A stretch of 64,000 nt of DNA from Saprospira grandis. Its GTDB lineage: Bacteria; Bacteroidota; Bacteroidia; Chitinophagales; Saprospiraceae. This document shows, piece after piece, positions 23,603 to 32,339 of this stretch. The notes under the pieces were generated by a model, which searched no databases, was not told the DNA's origin, and saw only the letters and a list, made by a program, of their open reading frames with translations. The position numbers and the translations under genes were made by a program. The stretch is taken from the NCBI RefSeq assembly GCF_027594745.1, contig NZ_CP110854.1, forward strand, positions 248,001 through 312,000. Direction: 5' to 3'. Every line of letters starts with the position of its first letter. Positions within the stretch are counted from its first letter, which is position 1.

Positions 23603-26413
23603 ATGACGACGCAAACAGAACAAATACTAGAGAATGAATTGGTAGAGCAACTAATTGGCCTGGGCTATGAATACCTGCCCATTAAGGAAGAAAGTGATTT
23701 AGTAGCCAATTTTAAGCGGCAATTGGAGCGCCTCAATGGAATTTCTTTGTCGGAAACAGAAATGCAACGTTTGCTCCTGCAATTGAATCAGGGAAGTATT
23801 TTTGAGCGCTCAAAACGCTTGCGGGCCAAAAAACTGGAATTACAAAAAGATGATCAAGAAACGATCTATTTGAGTTTGTGGGATCAAAAAAATTGGGCAG
23901 AAAATAAATTCCAATTGATTCGACAAATGCGGATGGATGGGCGCTATAAAAATATTTATGACCTGAATATTTTGATTAATGGGCTGCCCTTGCTGCATAT
24001 TGAATTAAAACGGCGAGGCATCGAGATGAAAGAAGCCTTTAATCAGATTCATCGTTATAGCCATCAATCTTTTTTGATGGGCCAAGCTTTGTTCTCTTAC
24101 ACACAACTTTTTGTGATTTCGAATGGCGTAAACACTAAATATTTTGCGAACAATAAAACAGGCGAGCTCAATTTTAAGCAGACCTTTTATTGGGCCAATA
24201 AAGAAAACCAGAAAATTAGTCGCTTAGAAGAATTTGCGCAGCATTTTTTGGCTCCGCCTCAGCTTTTTAAAATGATTAGCCGCTATATGGTGCTCTCTGA
24301 AGCAAATAAGCGGATTTTAGTGATGCGACCTTATCAGTGCCATGCTACAGAAGCTATTCTAAATCGAGTGAAAAATAATGGGGGCAATGGATATATCTGG
24401 CACACAACAGGCTCGGGAAAAACATTGACCTCTTTTAAAAGTAGCCAACTTTTGCAAGAGCTGCCCAAAGTGAAAAAAGTTGTTTTTGTTGTAGATCGCA
24501 AAGATTTAGATTATCAGACGATCAAAGAGTTTGATAGTTTTTCTAAAGATTGTGTGTCGGCTACAGAAAATAGCAAGCAACTAATTCAACGTTTTTTGGG
24601 CCGAGACAAATTGATTGTCACGACCATTCAGAAGCTAAATTCCGTCATTCATAAAGAAAAGAAGCGAGAAAAACTCCTGCCCTTACAAGAGGAAGAAATG
24701 GTTTTCATTTTTGATGAGTGCCATCGTTCGCAATTTGGAGAAAGCCATCGCCGAATCAAGGACTTTTTTAAAAAGGTGCAGCTTTTTGGCTTTACCGGCA
24801 CGCCCATTCAGGCAAAAAACGCCATGGATACCAAATGGGGCAAACAAAGCACAAAAAGTCTTTTTGATGAATGTTTGCATAGATACATCATCACGGATGC
24901 TATTCGAGATGAAAATGTGCTTCGTTTTTTGGTGGAATATGTGGGGCGCTATAAAAAAACGGCCACGGCCAATGAAATTGACATTGAAGTAGAGGATATT
25001 GATCGCCAAGAATTGCTAGAGCATGAATATCGCTTGGAAAAAATTGTCGACTATATTATTAAGTACCACCCGATTAAGACCAAAAATAAAAAGTACAATG
25101 CCATTTTTTGTCTGCCCAGCATTCCCGTTTTAAATAAGTACTATGAAATTTTCAAGCGAAAAAAAGCCGAGGGCGCGCATGACTTAAATATTGCTTGCAT
25201 TTTTAGTTATGGGAGCAATGAATCGCCAGAAGGGCAGGATGAAACTCAGGATGGCTATACTTATCGGGCGCATAGTCGAGATCGTTTAGAAGAAGCGATG
25301 ATGGATTATAATGCGAGTTTTAATGCGAACTACAACAGCCAGAGCAGTCAATCTTTTGACAATTATTATAAAGACATTGCAAAACGGCTGCGCGATGGAC
25401 AAATCGATATTTTATTGGTGGTCAATATGTTTTTGACTGGATTTGACAGTCCGCGGCTCAATACCTTATATGTAGATAAAAATTTGCGCTATCATGGTTT
25501 GATTCAGGCTTTTTCTCGGACCAATCGTTTGATGGGCAGTGAAAAATCGCAGGGAAATATTGTTTGTTTTCGCAACTTGAAGCAGGCCACCGATGATGCG
25601 CTTCTTTTATATTCGGACAAAGACGCTCCGGAGCTGGCTTATAGTCCCAGTTATGAAGAACAGCGAGAAAAATTTGACGAGAAAATCATGGCCTTAAAAA
25701 AATTGGTCCCTACAGTCGATTCGGTAGATTTTTTACCTTCGGAAGAGGAAGAGCTGGCTTTTGTGCAGGGTTTTCGGGAGTTAATTCGTTTGCAGAACAT
25801 GCTTTCGGCCTTTGTCGATTTTGATTTGGAGCAAACGGCCATGCAAGAGCAGGAGTTTGCGGATTATAAATCGAAATATTTGGACCTCTATGAAAAAGTT
25901 CGGCAAAATCGGAAGCTCAATAAAACTTCTGTTTTAGAAGAGGTTGATTTTGAGTTGGAATTGATTCAGCGCGATGAAATCAATGTCGTTTATATTTTGC
26001 AGCTTTTGCAAAAGGCTGCTTCAGCTTCGGCAGAAAAAAGAAGCTTGGCCATTGAGCGGCTGCTTCAGCAGCTGCAGGCAGAAGTCAGTTTGCGCAGCAA
26101 AAAAGATTTAATTGAGAAATTTATTCGGGACAACCTGCCAAAGATCGAAGAGGCCGATGATATTCCCGATGCCTTTGAAGAATTCATGCGCAAGGAACAA
26201 GCCGCTAGTTTTCAGGCGATTTGTCAGCAATATGATTTGGACCAAGAAAAATTTGAGCAGCTGGTCAAAAACTATTTGTATAGCCAGAAAATGCCCTCTA
26301 GCGATCAATTACTCGCCAGCCGAAAAGAAAAACCTAAATTATTAGAGCGAAATAAAATTGCCCAGGGCATAAGAGAAGAGCTGGAGGACTTTGTTGGGCG
26401 GTTTATGGAGTAG
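23603..26413 (+). CDS. hsdR: type I restriction endonuclease/translocase subunit
   Basis: 936 residues. The N-terminal PD-(D/E)XK nuclease part includes YDLNILINGLPLLHIELKRRG and a QxxxY-type motif (FNQIHRYSHQSF). The SF2 translocase core has Walker A HTTGSGKTLTSF (about 268), DECHRSQFGE (about 370) and FGFTGTPI, and a second RecA domain with LLVVNMFLTGFDSPRLNTLYVDK and QAFSRTNR. The C-terminal helical part would dock on the methyltransferase. It translocates unmethylated DNA and cuts at a distance. The EcoR124-like N-terminal region agrees with the type IC-like HsdM upstream. It is unusually far (7.2 kb) from hsdS and must use its own promoter. Confidence 0.95.
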   Translation: MTTQTEQILENELVEQLIGLGYEYLPIKEESDLVANFKRQLERLNGISLSETEMQRLLLQLNQGSIFERSKRLRAKKLELQKDDQETIYLSLWDQKNWAENKFQLIRQMRMDGRYKNIYDLNILINGLPLLHIELKRRGIEMKEAFNQIHRYSHQSFLMGQALFSYTQLFVISNGVNTKYFANNKTGELNFKQTFYWANKENQKISRLEEFAQHFLAPPQLFKMISRYMVLSEANKRILVMRPYQCHATEAILNRVKNNGGNGYIWHTTGSGKTLTSFKSSQLLQELPKVKKVVFVVDRKDLDYQTIKEFDSFSKDCVSATENSKQLIQRFLGRDKLIVTTIQKLNSVIHKEKKREKLLPLQEEEMVFIFDECHRSQFGESHRRIKDFFKKVQLFGFTGTPIQAKNAMDTKWGKQSTKSLFDECLHRYIITDAIRDENVLRFLVEYVGRYKKTATANEIDIEVEDIDRQELLEHEYRLEKIVDYIIKYHPIKTKNKKYNAIFCLPSIPVLNKYYEIFKRKKAEGAHDLNIACIFSYGSNESPEGQDETQDGYTYRAHSRDRLEEAMMDYNASFNANYNSQSSQSFDNYYKDIAKRLRDGQIDILLVVNMFLTGFDSPRLNTLYVDKNLRYHGLIQAFSRTNRLMGSEKSQGNIVCFRNLKQATDDALLLYSDKDAPELAYSPSYEEQREKFDEKIMALKKLVPTVDSVDFLPSEEEELAFVQGFRELIRLQNMLSAFVDFDLEQTAMQEQEFADYKSKYLDLYEKVRQNRKLNKTSVLEEVDFELELIQRDEINVVYILQLLQKAASASAEKRSLAIERLLQQLQAEVSLRSKKDLIEKFIRDNLPKIEEADDIPDAFEEFMRKEQAASFQAICQQYDLDQEKFEQLVKNYLYSQKMPSSDQLLASRKEKPKLLERNKIAQGIREELEDFVGRFME

Positions 26414-26423
26414 AAAAAAAAAT

Positions 26424-26447
26424 AGGCTAGCGAGGGTTCGCTAGCCT
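26424..26447 (-). terminator. terminator of the OLD-like ATPase gene
   Basis: 10-bp stem AGGCTAGCGA / TCGCTAGCCT with GGGT loop. Read leftward it runs into a stretch of T's (A-run at 26413-26422). It sits between convergent genes; no T-run follows it for hsdR. Confidence 0.8.
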
Positions 26448-26473
26448 GGTGGGGGTTGAGAGCTGTATCAGCT

Positions 26474-28027
26474 CTAATTTCGTTTTGTCTTTTTCGGGAA
26501 AATTTTCCCAAAGGTTGTTTTTAAACTATTCTTATGTTGAGCTTCACTATAATAAGACTCAACATAAAACTGAAAAAGAGTGTCCAATACAGCATCTTCT
26601 TGTATAGATTTTTTCGTGGCTACTTTTTCTAATAAACTAGCTAGCTGTTTTTTGGCTTTATTTCGGTTATCACTATTGTTTATTGTTGCATCTGCAGTAG
26701 GTGGTATTTGCTGTTCTATCTTCTCCACTAAATCTTTTAGCCGCAGTCCATATTGCTCTTTAAAGTTATCATCAGCAGCTCCTGACTTCAAATAATTCCA
26801 AAGCCCATGCTCAGGAGTTATCGGAAGATAATTAATTGTTTTTTTCTTGTTTTTAAACTGTTTTAACAATTTCTCCTCTCCCTTTTCTAGACTTTTCTTT
26901 TCCTTAATTTTCTTTAGCGCATCCTTTACATCCTCGTCAAAGAAAATATGTTGCCCAATTTTTTCATCAAACAAATATCCTTCAACATGCTCTGCAAAGT
27001 TTAAAATATTGGTGTAGCCTCCAATAGGTAGAACTTTATAAGTTGGGCGCACTAAACCTGTTAGATTAAAATAATAATCAAGAGTAGCTTCTAGTAGTTT
27101 TCTAGCCATGACATCCTCCACAAAAAACACTTGTTCAGGATGTTCATCCTCTTCAATAGCAACTTCTTTCAATACATAAGTTGGGCAAACACCTTTTAAA
27201 ACTTCAATTTTTCCGCTACCATCATTTTCTAAGTAGTAAATATTCTTCGCTATTTTTATCAAGCTACTAGAGTGGGTAGATAACAAAATGACAAGATTTT
27301 TTTCTTTGGCCTTTTGTTCTAGGTATTTATACAATCTCATTTGCAAACGAGGATGTAAAGCCATTTCGACCTCATCAATAACCAACATAGAGTTTTCCTC
27401 TATATCTTCAATCACTGCAATAGTATTCAAAACAAGTAACTCCCCTAAAGAAAAATTACGTTCTGTATAAAAAGTATTTCTGTTTTTAATTGCATATACT
27501 TTTCTATTTCGTTGTTCTTTTGCAGGTATTTTACCTCTAAATTTAAGTTTAGCCGACATCAAGTCGCTAAATTTATTAGTCTCTAACAATTCATTTAATT
27601 GCTGTTGAAACTCCTCTGGTTCTGCTTTAAAAAAAGATTTGGTTGGGATATCTCCCTTTTGAGAAAAAAAGCGCCGACCATCTCCAGCTGCCGATAAAAA
27701 ATCTGTTGCTGAAAATCCAAATTTTTTAAAAAATTCATTTACTCCTTTTTTAGGTTTTGGAGTCCAGCGTGCACCTCCATTTCTATACGTTTTTTTCTCT
27801 TTTCCAACAGTATACTCTACTTCTCCTGCAAAAGAAGTTTCCTCCTCATTTGTATTTATAAATAGCCTTTTAAAGGCATCTTTATCAACAATCTTATGCA
27901 GTGTTGTTAATAAGGTTGTTTTACCAGCACCATTTCCTCCTGCTAAAACATAAACTCCCGCTTTAGTAGGAATTTCAAACTCCAATTCCTTGATGTGCCG
28001 AATATTTCTAATGACAATTTTTTTCAT
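26474..28027 (-). CDS. OLD/RecF-like ABC-type ATPase with possible C-terminal nuclease part
   Basis: 517 residues. ABC/SMC-type ATPase: Walker A AGGNGAGKTTLL (about 29-40), signature-like NFSLGELLVLN, Walker B MLVIDEVEMALHP and switch His in LLSTHSSSLI. This is the AAA_21/OLD layout. After residue 290, QVFFVEDVMARKLLEATL and HIFFDEDVKDALKKI resemble the Glu and DxD elements of a TOPRIM domain, as in OLD nucleases, but less clear-cut. Related proteins act in phage defence (OLD, GajA, PtuA). No UvrD-like or HNH partner gene is adjacent, so it is not an evident Gabija or Septu. AT-rich, convergent with hsdR. Confidence 0.8.
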   Translation of the reverse strand: MKKIVIRNIRHIKELEFEIPTKAGVYVLAGGNGAGKTTLLTTLHKIVDKDAFKRLFINTNEEETSFAGEVEYTVGKEKKTYRNGGARWTPKPKKGVNEFFKKFGFSATDFLSAAGDGRRFFSQKGDIPTKSFFKAEPEEFQQQLNELLETNKFSDLMSAKLKFRGKIPAKEQRNRKVYAIKNRNTFYTERNFSLGELLVLNTIAVIEDIEENSMLVIDEVEMALHPRLQMRLYKYLEQKAKEKNLVILLSTHSSSLIKIAKNIYYLENDGSGKIEVLKGVCPTYVLKEVAIEEDEHPEQVFFVEDVMARKLLEATLDYYFNLTGLVRPTYKVLPIGGYTNILNFAEHVEGYLFDEKIGQHIFFDEDVKDALKKIKEKKSLEKGEEKLLKQFKNKKKTINYLPITPEHGLWNYLKSGAADDNFKEQYGLRLKDLVEKIEQQIPPTADATINNSDNRNKAKKQLASLLEKVATKKSIQEDAVLDTLFQFYVESYYSEAQHKNSLKTTFGKIFPKKTKRN

Positions 28028-28152
28028 GTTCCAAGTTTTTAGTTAACTAATCCCCCAATAATACCACCAGCGACCAACACTACCAAAAAAAACTGCTTAA
28101 AAATGCGTCTTATCCAATAAAAACATGGCATTGTTTCCAGCTATAAAAAACC

Positions 28153-28179
28153 GGGCTAGCAAAACCTTCTTGCTAGCCC
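28153..28179 (-). terminator. terminator of the gene at 28190
   Basis: 10-bp stem GGGCTAGCAA / TTGCTAGCCC, followed leftward by a T-run (A's at 28145-28150). Right flank is also T-rich, so it may act both ways. Confidence 0.75.
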
Positions 28180-28189
28180 ATTTTGTTTT

Positions 28190-28738
28190 CTAAAACCCAT
28201 TCCCCAAAAATCCTCTAAAATATGGGTCATCTAAAACCTTAACCTCAAGGCGATCGCCATAAGAAACGCCTAGATATTTATAAGTCGCTACCAGCAACAC
28301 TTTTTTTCCTTGCCAAAAAAAAGAGACGCCATCTTCATTTTTGCCCACATCTGAGGGTTTGCCAAATAAATTGGAAAATAAACCGACCAAATTTTCTAAG
28401 TCATCAATTTGCCAGTTCGTATATTTTCCGCTTACTTCATAGCTTTCCTGCGTTTTTTCGGTTCTCAAATGGATGCCCACCAACTTTCCTTCATAAAATC
28501 GGAGCAAAATCCGATCTAGCTCATAATTAAATAGTTGTTGGCAGCAGGCCCCCGTATATAAATATTCTTTTGCCCCATCGCTATAACTGCCTTTATAACT
28601 TAAGGCATCGCTCCATTTTGTGTAGCTGTCCCCCAGCTGAAACTCCTTAAAGCCTTTTTTCTGATCTAATTGAGCTAAAGATTGTGCCTGGCCCATAAAA
28701 CCAATGGCTAAAAAGATAAGTAAGAAAAATCCTCTCAT
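28190..28738 (-). CDS. secreted hypothetical protein
   Basis: 182 residues with a signal peptide (MRGFFLLIFLAIGFMGQAQS). The mature part starts LDQKKGFKEFQLGDSYTKW, a start seen in small periplasmic Bacteroidota proteins whose repeats read GF..f.lG.s...w. It contains a Cys pair (GACCQQ) and alternating beta-type strands. No enzyme motif. It lies alone between the OLD-like ATPase and a repeat block, on the same strand as the ATPase but with its own terminator. Confidence 0.75.
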   Translation of the reverse strand: MRGFFLLIFLAIGFMGQAQSLAQLDQKKGFKEFQLGDSYTKWSDALSYKGSYSDGAKEYLYTGACCQQLFNYELDRILLRFYEGKLVGIHLRTEKTQESYEVSGKYTNWQIDDLENLVGLFSNLFGKPSDVGKNEDGVSFFWQGKKVLLVATYKYLGVSYGDRLEVKVLDDPYFRGFLGNGF

Positions 28739-28828
28739 GATATTTTTTTATTTAAAATGATTAGTTCACAAAAGTGTAGCTCAACTATCCACTCTATCTA
28801 AATTGCTAGATTTTTTTTCTTTTTTTTT

Positions 28829-28966
28829 GGGGCTGCCCCTGCGCTTCGCTTGGGTCGGGCTATGGCGCAGCTCGCTGTTCGCTCGGCCCTGCGTTTTTTT
28901 TCGCTGCGCTCAAAAAAACTGGGTCTGGCCTGCGGCCACTGCTATCTATCCCTCAGCCGCTCATCT
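28829..28966 (+). repeat. GC-rich intergenic repeat, copy 8
   Basis: TTTTTTTTGGGGCTGCCCCT at its start. Differs from copy 7 mainly in having CTCGCTGTTCGCTCGG where copy 7 has CTCGCAGGTCTGCTCGG, so the central arm is exchanged as a block. Confidence 0.85.
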
Positions 28967-28989
28967 AATTTTTTCAGGCCATTGTTTTT

Positions 28990-29462
28990 CTTCGGCGGTT
29001 TTGCGGTTTTTTTTTTGAAACAGTGGGTTAAAACCCACAGCAAAAAAAAGGGCCGTTCTACATCCAAAAAAAATGAGCCGATGGTTAAAACCATCGGCTC
29101 ATGAAATGCCGCAGAAAAAATTGTGGTAGAAAATTATTCATCGCCATTAGGCCAGTTTTTTCCCAAGAGAAATTTTTGTCCTTGTTTTTTTACCCCATTG
29201 CTAATTGAAAGCCACTATTTGAAAGGGGTGTTTTCTTGATGGTTTTCTAGACCAGTGGGTTAAAACCCACAGCAAAAAGGAGGGCCGTTCTACATCCAAA
29301 AAAATGAGCCGATGGTTGAAACCATCGGCCCATGAAATGCCGCAGAAAAAATTGTGGTAGAAAATTATTCATCGCCATTTGGCTAGTTTTTTCCCAAGAG
29401 AAATTTTTGTCCTTGTTTTTTTACCCCATTGCTAATTGAAAGCCGCTATTTGAAAGGGGAAT
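28990..29462. repeat. palindrome cassette region, two partial units
   Basis: Two similar units: GTGGGTTAAAACCCAC, GATGGTTRAAACCATC, a TTGTGGTAGAAAATTATTCA stretch and the TTGAAAGCC motif, starting near 29020 and 29257 (about 237 bp apart). They are shorter than the 595-bp unit at 16.9 kb because the middle palindromes are absent. Confidence 0.85.
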
Positions 29463-29466
29463 TTAA

Positions 29467-29663
29467 CCGCCGAAGAAAAAAGCCCAGAGAAAAAACTAAG
29501 GTTGTGCAAAAAAGGAGAGCGAAGCGAGCCTTTTGGCCTAGCGATGGGGAGCAGTGCGGCGAAGCCGCAGACCAAGCAAAAAACTTGTTTTTTTGCGCAG
29601 GGCCGAGCAGACCTGCGAGCTGCGGACCGTAGCGGCGCAAGGCGAAGCCGCAGCGCAGGCCCC
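29467..29663 (-). repeat. GC-rich intergenic repeat, copy 9
   Basis: Long version like copy 6, ending CAGGCCCC 17 bp from the stop codon of kinase paralogue B. Confidence 0.85.
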
Positions 29664-29679
29664 AAAAAAACAGAGATCA

Positions 29680-31755
29680 CTACCATCTTGTCAATTTATC
29701 CTTTAGTTTTTTGGCCTTAACTATATCCGAATCAATTTCTTCTAAGGCTGCTGGCGACCATAAGGCTAAACTTTTTCGATGAAAACGCTCCTCTTTTTTC
29801 CAAATGTCGGCATAAGTCTCTCTATAAAGGGCTTTCATTTTTTGCTCTTCTTCCTCATATTCAAGCTGCATCCGATCGCGAAATTCCTCATAACGCTCTT
29901 CTTGCGATAATTTATAGGCCTTCATTTTTTCTTGCAGCTTGAGATTAACCTTTTTTAAAGCCGCTCGATAAGCAGCAAACTGTTTTTTAATGCGTCCTTT
30001 TTCCTCTGGATTATTTTTTTGGGCCAAAACAGCCTGCTGTTCTTTTTTATCCAAAATTTCTTCCGCCCGCCAAAGAGTCCGAACATTTTGCAAGGCCGGA
30101 TGTACCGCCTGAATTAAATGGACCACTTCTTTTTTAGCCGCAGTTTCAAACTCCTTTTCTGCGGTCAGTAGTTCTTGGTAAGTTGCAGCTAAGGCCTCTT
30201 CCTTTGCTTCCCAATCCAATAGAGCCACTCCAAACTTCTTTTGCCAACTTAGCCGATGCTTTTGCATGCTTTTTTTAATATTTTCTTGCAAAACCTCCTG
30301 CTCTCTAAGCATTTGTTTTTCTCGATGCTCCAAACTTTGAATAAGATCGTGTATGCTATTTTGTAATTTTTGACGCGGATAAGCCCCCCCAAATAGTCCC
30401 CCAATCAACAGAGAAATAATGGACCAGGCCACAAAAAATAAGAAGATCAAAAAAGCAAGCCGATTTTGCCCCATCTCTTCTAACCAACTCGCAAAAGAGG
30501 AACTGATGAAAATCAACAGCATGCGAAGAGAAAACGTAATAAATAGACCAATCAAAATATTCAACAGCCAAACTTCACTAACAGCAGAGTACTTCTTTGC
30601 TGGATCGGCCTCCAAAAACTGCTTAAAATGAATGGGCGTTTTCCAATCTATAGCCATGCGCAAAGTCGGCGATAAAGACAACTCTCCGCTTGCATACTGA
30701 TTTAAATTGGGCATAATACGTTCTAAAGGAGGCAAGCGATAGGCGGCAAAAGTCTGCGCGCTCATTTTTTTCTCAAAAGCAGTCCGCAATTTTCCATCTT
30801 GCATTTCTTGCAAGATTATCCAACACCATTTCTCTGCATTAGGGCGAAGTTCGGGCGATTTATGTCCCTCTACAAAAGCTAACTGAAACAAATTTCGAAA
30901 CTCTGCCGAAAAGCTATGATAATTTTGATGCGGTGGCGGAACAGATGAAAAAAGTTGATCCGCCTTGGGATGATGAACAAATAAGCCGGCCTCAATTTTT
31001 TGATGCAAACTCGCTAGGTTTTCCCATTTCCCCTTGGCCGAGGCCGCAAAAGGATGAATGCCCAATAATAATTTGTAAATAATAACGGCCAAGGCAAAAT
31101 TATCCCAACTTGGAGAAAAATAATTACTTCTTGGTCGCCGATAATATTCTGCTGCGGCATATTCTGGCGTAGTTACCGCCGCTTTAAAGCGCAATTTTCC
31201 ATTTTCCGAAATTTGCAGCGAGTCTACATCCACAATAGAAATTTGCCCATCGCTTTGCAACAAAACATTTTCGGGCTTAAAATCGACCAAAACATATTTT
31301 TCCGATTGCTGCAAACGATAAAGCGCATTGGCTAGGTTAAAGGCAATGCGCAAGCGAAATTCTCGGCCCATTTTAGCCGATAAAGCAAAACGGCCCCATT
31401 CTTCACGCATTTTTTTGGGCAAAGTGGGCAAACAAAAGAGCTCTAGCTTTTTTCCACTAACCATTCGCATAATAAAACCAATGGCCTCGCCCCGCTCATT
31501 TTCTATAATATCTTCGGGCCAAACAAAACTCGGCTGCTCCTCTGGCCGATAATGCGCCAAGGGATCTTTTAATAAAAGCCTGAGCTTGGCTATTTTTTCT
31601 TCCGTCAATTTATGCGGATGATAAATTTTTGCTACCCGATCCTGATAAATTTTTGGCGTTCTAATTTTAAACAACTGCCCTTCTCCCCCAGCCGCAAAAG
31701 GTTTGCTGGCCAAAATAATTTTGTCTTTGCGTTTACTTAAATAAAGGCTGTGCAT
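29680..31755 (-). CDS. membrane-anchored YegI/COG4248-like protein kinase with coiled coil (paralogue B)
   Basis: 691 residues. The kinase domain (about 15-330) closely follows paralogue A: AAGGEGQLFKI, VAKIYHPHK, VDFKPENVLL, SIVDVDSLQIS, TPEYAAAEYY, SWDNFALAVIIYKLLLGIHPFAASAKG. All catalytic residues are kept, though APE has become AAE. Two hydrophobic hairpins (about 385-450) and a charged coiled coil (about 470-660, Lys/Glu/Gln-rich, with LEYEEEEQKMKALYRE) follow. It is shorter than paralogue A because the membrane region is smaller. Its start is 10 bp from the stop of the monooxygenase-like gene, so both share an operon. A role in phage defence or envelope signalling is inference. Confidence 0.85.
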   Translation of the reverse strand: MHSLYLSKRKDKIILASKPFAAGGEGQLFKIRTPKIYQDRVAKIYHPHKLTEEKIAKLRLLLKDPLAHYRPEEQPSFVWPEDIIENERGEAIGFIMRMVSGKKLELFCLPTLPKKMREEWGRFALSAKMGREFRLRIAFNLANALYRLQQSEKYVLVDFKPENVLLQSDGQISIVDVDSLQISENGKLRFKAAVTTPEYAAAEYYRRPRSNYFSPSWDNFALAVIIYKLLLGIHPFAASAKGKWENLASLHQKIEAGLFVHHPKADQLFSSVPPPHQNYHSFSAEFRNLFQLAFVEGHKSPELRPNAEKWCWIILQEMQDGKLRTAFEKKMSAQTFAAYRLPPLERIMPNLNQYASGELSLSPTLRMAIDWKTPIHFKQFLEADPAKKYSAVSEVWLLNILIGLFITFSLRMLLIFISSSFASWLEEMGQNRLAFLIFLFFVAWSIISLLIGGLFGGAYPRQKLQNSIHDLIQSLEHREKQMLREQEVLQENIKKSMQKHRLSWQKKFGVALLDWEAKEEALAATYQELLTAEKEFETAAKKEVVHLIQAVHPALQNVRTLWRAEEILDKKEQQAVLAQKNNPEEKGRIKKQFAAYRAALKKVNLKLQEKMKAYKLSQEERYEEFRDRMQLEYEEEEQKMKALYRETYADIWKKEERFHRKSLALWSPAALEEIDSDIVKAKKLKDKLTRW

Positions 31756-31765
31756 TTAGTTTTGT

Positions 31766-32065
31766 TTATGGTTCCAAGCCCTGCATTTCTTGCACAGAAA
31801 ACTGAACAAGCGCATCCGCAGCAGCTTCTCGATAGGCCAACAAATGTTCGCTTTGCATATGCTGCTCCCAAAGTGCGCGACTTTCCCAAAGCTCATAAAT
31901 TAAAAATGAATTCGGATCTTTAAAATCCTGATTTAAGTCATAAACGATACAACCTTCCTCCAATCGAGTGGCTTTTACCAATTTAAATAATTCTTCCTTA
32001 ATAAATTCAACTTTTTCGGCCTTCACTTCTAGTTGAGCGACAATCGTTAATTTTTGTTCTTTCAT
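31766..32065 (-). CDS. antibiotic-biosynthesis-monooxygenase-fold (YgiN-like) protein
   Basis: I choose the ATG at 32065 (MKEQKLTIVAQLEV, 99 aa); the longer frame adds 18 unrelated residues. It shows the ABM dimeric alpha/beta-barrel pattern: AQLEVKAEKVEFIKEELFKLV, TRLEEGCIVYDLNQD, NSFLIYELWESRALWEQHMQSEHLLAY. Members include quinol monooxygenase YgiN and many uncharacterised oxidoreductases. First gene of a two-gene operon with kinase paralogue B, an odd pairing. The substrate cannot be predicted. Confidence 0.88.
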   Translation of the reverse strand: MKEQKLTIVAQLEVKAEKVEFIKEELFKLVKATRLEEGCIVYDLNQDFKDPNSFLIYELWESRALWEQHMQSEHLLAYREAAADALVQFSVQEMQGLEP

Positions 32066-32150
32066 GAGTTCTTTTTTTAAACGTTTCTCCAAACTAAGCG
32101 AGAATAAACAATTTGGCAAATCACTGCCCTTTTTTAGGATTTCTTTTTTT

Positions 32151-32288
32151 GGGGCTGCCCCTGCGCTTCGCTTGGGTCGGGCTATGTCGCAGCTCGCTGT
32201 TCGCTCGGCCCTGCGTTTTTTTTCGCTGCGCTCAAAAAAACTGGGTCTGGCCTGCGGCCACTGCTATCTATCCCTCAGCCGCTCATCT
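32151..32288 (+). repeat. GC-rich intergenic repeat, copy 10
   Basis: Almost identical to copy 8 (28829), including the CTCGCTGTTCGCTCGGCC arm and the CCGCTCATCTATT end. 86 bp upstream of the monooxygenase-like start. Confidence 0.85.
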
Positions 32289-32339
32289 ATTTTTTTTCTT
32301 TGGGCTTTTTTCTTCGGCGGTTTTGGTTTTGTTTTTTTC

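Noticed and set aside
26474..28027. Gabija (GajA) or Septu (PtuA)
   Set aside because: No UvrD-like helicase or HNH partner gene is adjacent; the HNH-like gene at 18.1 kb is 7 kb away in another unit.
29432..29686. Recurring small open frames in GC-rich repeats (texts such as CAKKQVFCLVCG, also near 13.3, 33.0 and 39.3 kb)
   Set aside because: They are similar only because the DNA repeat is similar; they overlap hairpins, lack start context, and vary in frame and ends.
10206..31755. Classical TerY-P triad
   Set aside because: The kinases fit, but no PP2C phosphatase is present and the vWA protein is membrane-anchored and distant.
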